Source: Larkinella terrae (lineage in GTDB: Bacteria; Bacteroidota; Bacteroidia; Cytophagales; Spirosomataceae). From it: 64,000 bases of DNA. The position numbers were made by a program, and so were the translations under genes. The stretch is taken from NCBI RefSeq assembly GCF_009668025.1, contig NZ_WJXZ01000002.1:317216-381215 (forward strand), in the 5' to 3' direction. Under the pieces are notes generated by a model. It saw only the letters and a list, made by a program, of their open reading frames with translations. It ran no database searches and was not told the origin of the DNA. Each line of letters begins with the position of its first letter. Position 1 is the stretch's first letter. Shown here in pieces: positions 9,412 to 19,500 of the stretch.

Positions 9412-10593
9412 ATGGACATAGTTATATTTACTCACCCTGATTTCTTTAATTCGCAGAGCATGCCGCGCTTCGCTAAAATGCTGTCTGAGGGTATGAAAGA
9501 GCTAGGGCATAAAGTTGAAATATGGTCTCCCAAACCTAAATTTTATAGACTCGGGCTCCCTGATTTTTATAAAAAGTGGTTGGGTTATTTAGATCAGTAT
9601 ATTCTGTTTCCCTATGAAATTCGAAGCCGTATAAAAACCAAACCTGCCGATACACTTTATGTTTTTGCAGATAATGCCCTTGGACCCTGGGTTCCGTTAG
9701 TTGCCGACCGACCCCATATTATTCATTGCCATGATTTTTTGGCTCAGCGGTCGGCACTGGATGAGATTCCGGAAAATCCAACCAGTTGGACTGGAAAAAA
9801 ATACCAGCTATATATTCGCGAAGGCTATCGTCAGGGTAAAAATTTTATATCTGTTTCGCATAAGACAAAAAGCGATCTATTTTCCTTTTTAAAATCGACT
9901 CCTCCCATTTCGGAAGTAGTGTATAATGGGCTTAACCCTATTTATAAGCCGGGTGATATACGTGAATCCAGAATTTTATTAAGTAGTAATTTCAGGCTTA
10001 ACTTAATGCAGGGTTATTTACTGCATATAGGAGGTAATCAATGGTATAAGAATAGAGTAGGAGTTATAGAAATATATAATGCCTGGAGAAAAAAATATAC
10101 CCATTCACTTCCACTGCTATTGGTTGGTCAGAAACCGTCGCGTGAGTTATTGCAATTAGTGGAATCATCTGTTTTTAAAGAAGATATTCATTTTATTTCC
10201 GGCGTTGACGATCAACAGGTTGTTCATGCTTATCGGGGTGCGTCCGTTTTTTTATTTCCATCATTAGCAGAGGGCTTTGGCTGGCCGATTGCAGAGGCAA
10301 TGGCTTGTGGCTGCCGGGTTCTCACTACGAATGAAGCTCCCATGACGGAAGTTGCCGGGAATGCCGCCGAATTGATTCCATGTAAACCGCGAAATAACGA
10401 AGCCATTCAACAGTGGGCAGCAGATGCAGCTAACGCAGTTGAGAAAATAATAACTGAAACTTTCGAGCAACATCTTTCTTTTGTAAACGAAGGATTTGAA
10501 AATAGTAAGAAATATAATGCCGAAGCGGCAACCGCCCGTATTGAACACATATATAAAGCTGTACTTGATACCTATTCAAGACCGACAGAATGA
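9412..10593 (+). CDS. Glycosyltransferase, GT4 family
   Basis: 393 residues with the GT-B fold. The C-terminal domain has LHIGGNQWYKNRVGVIE and the donor-binding EX7E motif in AEGFGWPIAEAMACG. Family members transfer a sugar from a nucleotide donor with retention. It follows the CgeB-like gene after a 119-bp AT-rich gap and is followed by two further GT4 genes, as in a repeat-unit assembly cassette. No signal peptide or membrane helix is seen, so it acts at the cytoplasmic membrane face. Confidence 0.87.
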   Translation: MDIVIFTHPDFFNSQSMPRFAKMLSEGMKELGHKVEIWSPKPKFYRLGLPDFYKKWLGYLDQYILFPYEIRSRIKTKPADTLYVFADNALGPWVPLVADRPHIIHCHDFLAQRSALDEIPENPTSWTGKKYQLYIREGYRQGKNFISVSHKTKSDLFSFLKSTPPISEVVYNGLNPIYKPGDIRESRILLSSNFRLNLMQGYLLHIGGNQWYKNRVGVIEIYNAWRKKYTHSLPLLLVGQKPSRELLQLVESSVFKEDIHFISGVDDQQVVHAYRGASVFLFPSLAEGFGWPIAEAMACGCRVLTTNEAPMTEVAGNAAELIPCKPRNNEAIQQWAADAANAVEKIITETFEQHLSFVNEGFENSKKYNAEAATARIEHIYKAVLDTYSRPTE

Positions 10594-10677
10594 AAGCTTG
10601 AGTTAATTAGTAGCAAAATTGTATATATAGTATTCATGTAAATAGTTGTCATTCTAGCGACTTATTGATCGATTTTC

Positions 10678-11853
10678 ATGCGTTTACTTCACGTTATATC
10701 TGAGTTAGATCCAAAGATTGGTGGGACAAGCCAGGCTGTGCGCACTATTATAGAGGGTCTTTCTCAACTCGACGTTATAAATGAAGTAGTGAGTCTGGAT
10801 GACCCAAATGCTCCGTTTTTAGGTGATATTACTTTCGTTATTCATGCAACGGGGCCCGGCAAGACACCCTGGAAAATTGCTCCAAAGTTTATTCCGTGGT
10901 TGGCTGAAAATTTGCATACCTATGATGTCGTAATTGTCCACGGTTTATGGCATTATCATACTTATGCTATTTATAAAGTATGGTCTTACTTAAAGGTCAA
11001 TAAACCTGCGCTTTATTTAATGCCTCACGGTATGCTTGATCCCTGGTTTCAACGGGCCGCAGGTCGTAAACTAAAAGCAATTAGAAACTGGTTATTCTGG
11101 AAATTTACGGAACAAAACATTATTAATAGGGGAGATGGTTTATTATTTACCTGCGAAACAGAGAAAATTGTATCCAGAGAATCATTCAGCCCGTACGCCC
11201 CAAAAGCGGAAAAAGTAGTTGGACTTGGTGTAGAGTCCCCTCCGAATTTTGCAGTGAGGATGGAAGAAGAATTTCGCAGGAAGTGCAATGGATTGACCGG
11301 CGAATTCCTATTGTTTCTCGGTCGTATCAACATAAAAAAAGGTGTCGATTTGTTAATCAAAGCGTATCTGGATTTAAAAACAAAAGGAGTGCAATTACCA
11401 AGATTAGTCATTGCCGGACCGGGATTAGACAGCCCCTTTGGGCAATCTGTCCTGAAGCTTGCATCTATTGATAAAGACATTGTATTTCCCGGAATGTTAA
11501 GTGGCGATGCTAAATGGGGCGCTTTTTATAAATGTGACGCTTTTATCTTACCAAGTCATCAGGAAAATTTTGGCATTGCTGTAGTTGAAGCGCTAGCTTG
11601 TTCCAAACCCGTTCTTATTTCTGATCAGGTAAATATCTGGCGGGAGATTAACACCGAAAAAGCCGGTATCGTTGAAAACGATACCGAATCTGGTGTCAAT
11701 AAAATGCTGAAGCAATGGATGAATATGTCAGCGGAACAGAAAAAGCAAATGGGGTTAAATGCGAATACTGCTTTTCATACTCATTTTACAATATCGCGCG
11801 CATCCGGGAAAATGATCAACGCGATAAGCCAGGCAATACCTACCTCTAATTAG
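10678..11853 (+). CDS. Glycosyltransferase, GT4 family
   Basis: 391 residues. The N-terminal acceptor domain opens MRLLHVISELDPKIGGTSQA. The C-terminal donor domain has FLGRINIKKGVDLLI and EX7E in QENFGIAVVEALACSKPV. A PHGMLDPWF segment resembles WcaA/WbpY-like mannosyl- or related transferases, but the sugar cannot be assigned. The stop lies 8 bp before the next GT4 gene, consistent with one transcript. Confidence 0.87.
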   Translation: MRLLHVISELDPKIGGTSQAVRTIIEGLSQLDVINEVVSLDDPNAPFLGDITFVIHATGPGKTPWKIAPKFIPWLAENLHTYDVVIVHGLWHYHTYAIYKVWSYLKVNKPALYLMPHGMLDPWFQRAAGRKLKAIRNWLFWKFTEQNIINRGDGLLFTCETEKIVSRESFSPYAPKAEKVVGLGVESPPNFAVRMEEEFRRKCNGLTGEFLLFLGRINIKKGVDLLIKAYLDLKTKGVQLPRLVIAGPGLDSPFGQSVLKLASIDKDIVFPGMLSGDAKWGAFYKCDAFILPSHQENFGIAVVEALACSKPVLISDQVNIWREINTEKAGIVENDTESGVNKMLKQWMNMSAEQKKQMGLNANTAFHTHFTISRASGKMINAISQAIPTSN

Positions 11854-11861
11854 GCTTTAGT

Positions 11862-13007
11862 ATGCGAATTGCGATTATACAAGGTGCTTTTTTACCAGTT
11901 CCGGCTATAATGGGCGGAGCTGTTGAAAAAATGTGGTTTTCGTTGGGAAAAGAGTTTGCGCAGCAGGGACATGAAGTTATGCATTTATCACGTAAAGCTG
12001 AAGGATTACCCCAATCTGAAATCATCGATGGCGTCCATCATGTGCGGGTAACCGGATTCGATGCACCAAAATCGGGCATTCTCCTTAAATTTCGCGATCT
12101 CATTTATACGTTAAATGTTCGTAAAGTTCTGCCAACAGACTTTGATATAATTATTAGTAATACCTTTTGGGCTCCCGTCTTATTGCAGAAGAAAAATAGA
12201 GATGTATGCGTGGTAGATGTGGAAAGAATGCCAAAAGGACAAATGCGATTATACCACAAATGCGCAAAAATACGAACACCAAGTGCATTCGTTGCAGAGG
12301 CAGTTCGGAAGGAGTTGCCTGGAGCTGTACATAATAAGATAGTAACCATTCCCAGTCCCCTTCCTTTCAACCCACGGTTGAAAATTAATAGCGCTCTTAA
12401 AAAACCGGTTATCCTTTACGTCGGGCGAATCCATCCCGAAAAAGGGTTGGATTTATTAATAAATGCTTTTAAACAAACTTCTCAAAAATACCGGTTACAA
12501 TTAGTTGGTCCTTGGGAAATATCGGCTGGGGGAGGAGGCAAAGAGTACCTGGATTCATTGCGGCAATTAGCTGGAGATGCGGCTGTTGATTTTGTCGGAC
12601 CTGTATTTAATATTGAAGTTTTAAACGGTTTTTATATTGATGCACCAATTTTTATTTACCCATCTATAGCCGAAAACGGAGAAACATTCGGTTTGGCTCC
12701 GCTGGAAGCAATGGCTTGGGGATGTGTACCCATTGTGTCAAATCTGGCTTGTTTTCAGGATTTTATTTTTCAAGATGAAAACGGATTGATTTTTGACCAT
12801 CGGGCGCAAAATGCAGTGGAACAGCTTGCCGGACAGATTAGACGCGTTCAGGAAGATGATGAGTTAAGGGAAAAATTAAGTAGGAATGGATTGAATGTTC
12901 GATATACTCATTCCATTCAACACGTTGCAAGCCTATTTCTGCGAGAATTTAATCGTATCGTTCGAAAACCGATTCAATCTAATGGTAACCAGCCAGCATA
13001 TTCATAA
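11862..13007 (+). CDS. Glycosyltransferase, GT4 family
   Basis: 381 residues. It begins MRIAIIQGAFLPVPAIMGG with the Gly-rich acceptor loop (GGAVEKM) and continues to YVGRIHPEKGLDLLI and an EX7E motif (ETFGLAPLEAMAWGC). It is a typical GT-B retaining transferase of a glycan locus. Its last 26 bp overlap the start of the following acetyltransferase gene, suggesting coupled translation. Sugar specificity is unknown. Confidence 0.87.
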   Translation: MRIAIIQGAFLPVPAIMGGAVEKMWFSLGKEFAQQGHEVMHLSRKAEGLPQSEIIDGVHHVRVTGFDAPKSGILLKFRDLIYTLNVRKVLPTDFDIIISNTFWAPVLLQKKNRDVCVVDVERMPKGQMRLYHKCAKIRTPSAFVAEAVRKELPGAVHNKIVTIPSPLPFNPRLKINSALKKPVILYVGRIHPEKGLDLLINAFKQTSQKYRLQLVGPWEISAGGGGKEYLDSLRQLAGDAAVDFVGPVFNIEVLNGFYIDAPIFIYPSIAENGETFGLAPLEAMAWGCVPIVSNLACFQDFIFQDENGLIFDHRAQNAVEQLAGQIRRVQEDDELREKLSRNGLNVRYTHSIQHVASLFLREFNRIVRKPIQSNGNQPAYS

Positions 13008-13518
13008 CCAGACAGATCCCTATGCAAGCCCGTGGACGATAAGCCACCGGATCAAATTGTTTATCTGGGAGTATTGCTGGATGCTATTTTGCTTATGGAC
13101 GCCTAAACCGGCAAATCGGTGGAGGTTATACTGGCTAAAATTATTTGGTGCTAAAATTTATGGAATACCATTTGTTCACCAACGCGCTCGTATTCAGATT
13201 CCGTGGAATTTAATTTTACATAACCGGGCTTGTTTGGGTGATCGCGCCAATGCCTATTCGCTGGGTATAATTGAAATTAAAGAGCATGCAACAATCGCTC
13301 AGGAAGTGTATCTCTGTACGGGTACACATGCGTTCGATAAACCAGCCAAAAACCTAATAACAGCACCCATTACAATTGGTGCGCATGCTTTTATCGGCGC
13401 CAGAGCATTTATCATGCCGGGCGTTAGTGTTGGTGAGCATACGATTGTTGGCGCATGCAGCGTCGTGACCAGAAATATCGCTCCTCATAAAGTTGTAAAA
13501 GGTAATCCGGCCAGATGA
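12982..13518 (+). CDS. Putative colanic-acid-type acetyltransferase (WcaF-like)
   Basis: 178 residues from the ATG at 12982, which overlaps the upstream gene by 26 bp; the frame stays open further upstream but only inside that gene. The N-terminal WTISHRIKLFIWEYCWMLF and the WRLYWLKLFGAKI segment match WcaF-type enzymes. The C-terminal half is a left-handed beta-helix of hexapeptide repeats (IEIKEHATIAQEVYLCTGTH, with the catalytic-type His, then ITIGAHAFIGARAFIMPGVSVG). It would O-acetylate a sugar of the capsule using acetyl-CoA. Confidence 0.85.
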   Translation: MVTSQHIHNQTDPYASPWTISHRIKLFIWEYCWMLFCLWTPKPANRWRLYWLKLFGAKIYGIPFVHQRARIQIPWNLILHNRACLGDRANAYSLGIIEIKEHATIAQEVYLCTGTHAFDKPAKNLITAPITIGAHAFIGARAFIMPGVSVGEHTIVGACSVVTRNIAPHKVVKGNPAR

Positions 13519-13611
13519 TTGCTATTTATAAAACCGCTCCGGATTGTTTATTAGTCTAATCCATTTTAGAGATTAACTACCACTCGAATAGATATTTAAT
13601 TTGAAAAGGGA

Positions 13612-14502
13612 ATGTCAACATTACTCGACTTAACCATTGTAATTCCCGTTAGGAACGAAGAGAAAAATTTACCGACTTGTCTTGCCAGGATCGGTAAGAA
13701 CCTGGCGCGTCATATTGTTGTGGTTGACTCCGGAAGTACAGATTCTACGCGGGAAATTGCGCACAAGTATGGCGCTGATGTGGTTGATTTCGACTGGAAT
13801 GGAAAATTCCCCAAGAAGAGAAACTGGTATTTACGAAATCATACACCTACAACAAAATGGGTGCTGTTTCTGGACGCTGATGAATTCCTGACTGATGAGT
13901 TTAAATCGGAATTGCAACTTACATTACAACAGGATAATCCGAAAGTTGGGTATTGGCTGCGTTATACGGTTTATTTCTTGGGTAAAGAAAATAAGGGCGG
14001 TTATTTCCTGCATAAACTGGCTTTATTCCAGGTTGGCGCTGGTGAATACGAAAAGATTGATGAAGATCAATGGAGTCAATTTGATATGGAGATTCACGAG
14101 CATCCGGTATTAAATGGAGAAATTGGAACCATCCGTAGCAAAATCGATCACCGGGATTTTCGCGGGGTTTCGTATTATGTAGCCAAGCACAACGAATATT
14201 CAAGCTGGGAGGCCGCTCGATTTTTAAAACTGGCCAGCGATGCAAAAAGCAAACAAAGCTGGACCTGGATGCAACGTATAAAATACGGGTTAATGCGCAC
14301 TCCGTTACTTGGACCTGTTTATTTCTTCGGTAGCTATATTCTAATGGGCGGTTTTCGGGATGGTAGTAGAGGATTCGCTTTTGCCATTTTAAAAATGGCT
14401 TATTTTACGCAAATGTATTGCAAAATTCGAGAAATAGAACAAGAGCAGAAACAGCAAATAGCCACCTCATTAAGTCGGAAAAAGTCAGAAATATGGAACT
14501 AA
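13612..14502 (+). CDS. Glycosyltransferase, GT2 family
   Basis: 296 residues. The GT-A domain starts LTIVIPVRNEEKNLPTCL, then IVVVDSGSTDSTREIA, with the metal-binding DXD as FLDADEF (D88, D90). The C-terminal part (YGLMRTPLLGPVYFFGSYI) resembles WaaE/KdtX-like inverting transferases of lipopolysaccharide cores. The last residues are hydrophilic and charged. It lies after the acetyltransferase and before a 385-bp gap. Confidence 0.85.
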   Translation: MSTLLDLTIVIPVRNEEKNLPTCLARIGKNLARHIVVVDSGSTDSTREIAHKYGADVVDFDWNGKFPKKRNWYLRNHTPTTKWVLFLDADEFLTDEFKSELQLTLQQDNPKVGYWLRYTVYFLGKENKGGYFLHKLALFQVGAGEYEKIDEDQWSQFDMEIHEHPVLNGEIGTIRSKIDHRDFRGVSYYVAKHNEYSSWEAARFLKLASDAKSKQSWTWMQRIKYGLMRTPLLGPVYFFGSYILMGGFRDGSRGFAFAILKMAYFTQMYCKIREIEQEQKQQIATSLSRKKSEIWN

Positions 14503-14887
14503 ACCTCCATTTAGAATATTCATTATTTCTGTTTTTTAGTTACATAATCATACAAGTATTACCACTATTTTCTTCAACTAAATTCAACAATCATTCTGAT
14601 TATTGAATACGATCTTCGGAATTTACCTTATACTAATGGAAATAAGTTCTGAAGAATTGATATGTAAAATACCTTAACAATATTTTAATTTAAGATTTAG
14701 AAGAATGATATACATTGATTTTTTTCCTGAATTGTATAATAAAGAATCGGGCGGTGATAAAAATTCGATAAGGAAACGTGTGGTTTATAGAAAGGAATTA
14801 AAATTAGAATCTTATGTCCGGGCATTTTGATAGTATGAATAACTACTTGGTAATGCCTTATCTTTTCTGATTTAACCCAGTTTTTCG
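14503..14887. other. AT-rich intergenic gap in the capsule locus
   Basis: 385 bp of strongly AT-rich DNA between two glycosyltransferase genes. A 41-codon plus-strand frame at 14705-14830 (MIYIDFFPELYNKESGG...) has no recognisable relative, and I do not call it. No hairpin with a T-run and no TAnnTTTG promoter core stood out. It may be the relic of a lost gene. Confidence 0.5.
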
Positions 14888-16138
14888 ATGAAGATTTTAG
14901 TAAGCAGCATGACGTTTGCTCCTGATCACAGTGGTATTTCATTGTACTCAACAGATTTTGCCACTTATGCATCAGAACAAGGCCACGAAGTTACGGTAGT
15001 AACGGGTTTTTCCTGGTATCCTAAATGGATGAAAAGACCTGAAGATAAAGGCAAGTTGTTCCGAACAGATTACTTTGAGAATATAAAGATATTGAGAGGC
15101 TATCTGTATGTACCTAAGAAAGTGACTTCTTTATCCCGGGTTATTCAGGAAATCACATTTATACTATTTGCTTTTATAAATTTTTTCAGGGCTGGGAAGC
15201 ATGATGTTATTGTTTTATTTACAACTCCAATTAATTTGGGATTGATAGGAGTCTTTTTTCAGAAGTTCTGGAAAGCAAAATTGATAATTAACGTTCAGGA
15301 TCTGCAACTGGACGCTGCGCAGTCATTGGGCATGTTGGGTAAACTACCTATTGTCAAGATGATGGATAGCTTTGAAAAATTCAGCTATCAAAAAGCGGAT
15401 ATGGTAACTTCTATATCAACTGCTATGGTTAATATAATCGGGCAAAAAGGTGCACTGGAAGATAAGTTATATTTATGGCCGAATTGGATTCAGGTTAATG
15501 AAGCCAGTAATAAAGGAGTCGAAGGTGATTTTAGGAGAAAATTTCCGGATTATAAGAATAAAATTATCGTTGGATACGCCGGTAATGTGGGTGTAAAACA
15601 AAGCCTATCGTCGTTAGTTGACCTGAGTGAGCGATTTAAAGATCGGGACGATGTTGTTTTCCTGATCATTGGTTCAGGTGGTGACCGGGCGAATCTGAAA
15701 GCTTACGCCGAGAGTAAAGCGACGGGTAATATCCATTTTATTGATTTTTTATCTCAGGAAGATTATTACAGTTTTCTCTGTGATGTTGACGTTGTTTTCC
15801 TATCGCAGAAAAAAGACTCCGGCGACGTGTATTTTCCCTCGAAATTGCTGGGAATCATGGCGAAACGAAAGTTGATATTTGTTTCGGCAGGTAAGGAATC
15901 GGAAATATATAAGGTGATAGCGGATCATGATTTAGGTATTTCGTCGGACATTGAAGACATCGACCGCATGGCGAGCCTTTTGAATTCTTATTTACAGAAT
16001 AAAGAACAATTTAGATATTACGAATTGAACGCTTTCAATTTTGTGCATCAGTTCGATCGGGAGGTTGTGCTGGAAGGACTATTTAATGCCATTAACTCCA
16101 CCGTATATAAAGGCTATTATCAGACCGTTACGGCGTAA
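14888..16138 (+). CDS. Glycosyltransferase, WcaI-like (GT4)
   Basis: 416 residues. The start MKILVSSMTFAPDHSGISLY, the following TGFSWYPKW and the segment INVQDLQLDAAQSLGML are characteristic of WcaI-type colanic acid glycosyltransferases. The C-terminal donor domain reads VGYAGNVGVKQSLSSLVDL and SGDVYFPSKLLGIMAKRK; the usual EX7E is replaced by this K-containing variant, as in that subfamily. It is the last glycan gene before the NRPS cluster. Confidence 0.85.
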   Translation: MKILVSSMTFAPDHSGISLYSTDFATYASEQGHEVTVVTGFSWYPKWMKRPEDKGKLFRTDYFENIKILRGYLYVPKKVTSLSRVIQEITFILFAFINFFRAGKHDVIVLFTTPINLGLIGVFFQKFWKAKLIINVQDLQLDAAQSLGMLGKLPIVKMMDSFEKFSYQKADMVTSISTAMVNIIGQKGALEDKLYLWPNWIQVNEASNKGVEGDFRRKFPDYKNKIIVGYAGNVGVKQSLSSLVDLSERFKDRDDVVFLIIGSGGDRANLKAYAESKATGNIHFIDFLSQEDYYSFLCDVDVVFLSQKKDSGDVYFPSKLLGIMAKRKLIFVSAGKESEIYKVIADHDLGISSDIEDIDRMASLLNSYLQNKEQFRYYELNAFNFVHQFDREVVLEGLFNAINSTVYKGYYQTVTA

Positions 16139-16534
16139 ATGCGGATTTGACAGTATTTAATTTGTGTAATCCAAACTTGTTGCCAGACGCTTTCCTGTTG
16201 CCCTAATTTCAATTCCCAGCCGTTTACTAAATTAAGGAAATATACTTAGTTGATTTTGGTAGTTTTTTTCAGATTAAAAACTAATTTTAAATGCAGGATA
16301 AGCAGGTTTGTATGGATATAGTACAATTAATTGCCAGACAGTATGTGGGCTGATTATTGACCTGAGTTGCATTTTTTCATTCTATTATCACTAATAATAC
16401 AACGCCGGTAATACTGAAAATGTCTGCTCCAGAACGCTATTTTTCATTCACTTATTAGCCTGTATATTTTTTATACGTCTGTTTTAGCTATACTAGAAAA
16501 ATTACTTAAAACCATTTTAAAATGGTGGAAACTG
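16139..16534. other. Intergenic region between capsule locus and NRPS cluster
   Basis: 396 bp, AT-rich, with no supportable gene. It must hold the promoter of the NRPS/PKS operon unless transcription runs through from the glycan genes. The one clear structure is the perfect palindrome at 16511-16526, listed separately. I found no exact TAnnTTTG core with a well-placed TTG upstream. Confidence 0.5.
16511..16526. promoter_or_regulatory. Perfect 16-bp palindrome before the NRPS/PKS start
   Basis: The sequence accattttaaaatggt is a perfect dyad ending 8 bp before the ATG at 16535. As DNA it could be an operator. As RNA it has no loop unless the central TTTTAAAA opens. Its position over the ribosome-binding region makes a regulatory role plausible but unproven. 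Confidence 0.4.
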
Positions 16535-19500
16535 ATGATACCTGGATCTGAATTCGATACTCCAATGCGCTATTTCATGGATAAGACCATACTAATCCTC
16601 TTTTCTGAGCAGGTTCGGAAAAGCGCTGATTGTATAGCTATTGCGTTTGAGGGTCAGCAGATTACGTATCAACAGGTCGACGAAAAATCAAACCAGTTAG
16701 CTCATTATTTAAGAAAAAAAGGAGTGGGCGCAGAGTCGCTTGTCCCGATCTGTCTCAATCGCTCACTGGAAATGGTGATCGGTATTTTGGGAATCCTCAA
16801 GGCCGGTGGAGCTTATGTCCCCATCGATCCCGAATATCCAATCGAGCGGATAAAGTATATATTATCAGACACCGACAGCCGTATCGTAGTGACGGATTCA
16901 GGCTCCGACAGCCTGTTAGCTGGCTGCTCGAATGAACTTGAGCGGATTTGTTTGGATAAAAACTGGGAGACTCTGGCGCTTGAATCGAAAGAAACGGTAC
17001 TCCATTCAGTTCAACCGGCTCACCTTGCTTACGTGATCTATACATCGGGCTCGACGGGGCGGCCCAAAGGCGTATTGGTTGAACACCGTAACGTAAGCAA
17101 CTTCATTCATAACCAGTCGCTGGAATTTGATATTCAGAGCCATGACGCCATCCTGCAAACCAGTAATTACGCGTTTGACCCCGCAACGGAACAGATTTTT
17201 CTGGCATTGTGCAATGGGGCAAAACTGGTATTGATCCGAAAAGAATCCTTGTTTAATCCGGATGATGTCATTCAGGTAATCAATGAACAGAATGTAACGC
17301 ACCTTCACACAACGCCCAGTCTATTACGATACATCCCGGCTGCTAAATACGGTATTTTAAAACGGGTGGTTTCCGCCGGAGAGATTTGCCCGCCCGACCT
17401 GGCAAATACCTGGGGCTCGCTCCTTGCATTTTACAACAAATATGGCCCTACGGAAGCAACGATCAGTTCCATTCAATACCGGTATTCCACGGATATAAAT
17501 CCGGAAGTTCCGGTGCCTATTGGAAAACCGATTGCGAATACACAAATCTATATTTTAGACGAGACAGGTAACCCCGTTCCGGATGGAATGAGCGGTGAAA
17601 TTTACATTGGCGGAGCTGGCGTCGCGCGCGGTTACCTGAATAATCCGGTTCTTACTTCAGAGAAATTTATCGATAATCCTTTTGGTGATAAAATTGGCCA
17701 GAAACTGTATAAGACCGGGGACATTGGGAAGTATTTGCCCGATGGAAATATTGAATTTATTGGCCGACTGGATGATCAGGTAAAAATCAGAGGACATCGT
17801 ATTGAACTGTCTGAAATAGAAACTGTACTCGGCAATTATGAATCGGTCAATCAGTGCGTTGTCGTTGCACAAAACGATCGTAATGCAGGCCAGCGGTTGG
17901 TGGCTTATGTGGTTGTGAATGAGAAGATTGACAATGCGTTTATAAAAAACTATCTGGCCCATAAACTTCCGGAATACATGTTGCCGTCGCTGATCGTTCA
18001 GATGACGGCTTTGCCCTTGACGTTCAACGGAAAAATAGATAAAAAAGCGCTGCCAAAACCGGTAGGAATACGCTCGTCGCTGTCCGGTTTATATCTCGCT
18101 CCTGTCTCGCAACTGGAGAAAAATATAGAAACCGTATGGGCCGAAATCCTGCAAATGGATAAAGTTAGCCTTGATGATAATTTCTTTGAGCTTGGCGGAA
18201 ATTCCCTGCTGGCGATTTCGGTTGTGACGACTTTAAAAAACCGGTTTGGCTATACGATTCCCATCACAAAGCTGTATCAACAACCCAGTATTCAGGGACT
18301 AGCGGCATTCTTAGGGACGAAAAAAGAGAATTCTGCGCTACCGGTAAAGGCAAAACAATCAGCTGAAGCGCAGGATATTGCCGTGATCGGAATGGCGGGC
18401 CGGTTCCCCGGTGCCGATACGATTGATGCCCTTTGGGATATTCTGAAAACCGGTAAAGAAACCACGCATTTTTTTACTGAAGAAGAGCTGGATAAATCCA
18501 TTCCGACCGGTTTGCGGAACGATGCGGATTACGTAAAAGCGCGCGGAATTATTAATAAGGCCGACGAATTTGATCCCTTATTTTTTGGGGTTAATCCGCG
18601 TTTGGCGGAATTAATGGACCCGCAACACCGCATTTTTCTGGAAATAGCCTGGGAAGCGCTCGAAAGCGCGGGTTATGAACCCCAGAAATATGCCGGTTCG
18701 ATCGGCGTTTTTGGCGGCTGCCGGAACAATACCTACTACTACACGAACGTATTGCCGAATGCCGAACTCGTTGAACGGGTTGGCAGCTTTCAGGTCATGA
18801 CGGCGAATGACAAGGATTATATCGCCACCCGAACGGCTTACGCGCTTAACCTGAGAGGGCCAGCAGTTACGGTGCAGTCCGCCTGTTCTACTTCGTTGCT
18901 GGCTATTGCTCAGGCGGTTGACAGCATCCGGAATGGGCAGTGTGATATGGCACTGGCGGGCGGTGCGGCCATTGCGCAACCGATCAACAGCGGTTACCTG
19001 TATCAGGAAGGCGCTATGCTGAGCAACGACGGCCATTGCCGGCCGTTTAGTGCAGATGCGCAGGGGACTGTTTTTAGCGATGGCGCTGGCATTGTTCTGC
19101 TGAAAGGTCTGGAAGCCGCCCGGCGCGATGGCGACACGGTTTTTGCGGTTATCAAAGGCATCGGCGTCAACAACGATGGGGGAGGGAAGGGCAGCTTTAC
19201 CGCTCCGAACGCCGAAGGACAGGCGGGGGCCATTGCAATGGCGCTTCAGGATGCCCGGGTCGATCCGGCTACACTGAGCTACATCGAAGCGCACGGAACC
19301 GCCACGCCCATCGGCGACCCGATCGAAATCGAAGGATTGAAAATGGCGTTCGGCGATCTGCCCGCAACCCAATTCTGCGCCATCGGTTCCATCAAAAGCA
19401 ACATGGGGCATTTGACAACGGCCGCTGGGGTAGCCGGATTCATCAAAACCGTGTTGTCGCTGCACCATAAACAACTGCCGTCGTCGATCCATTTTTCGGC

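Noticed and set aside
14705-14830. A 41-codon frame between glycosyltransferase genes
   Set aside because: AT-rich region, no relative recognised, no ribosome-binding or promoter signal.
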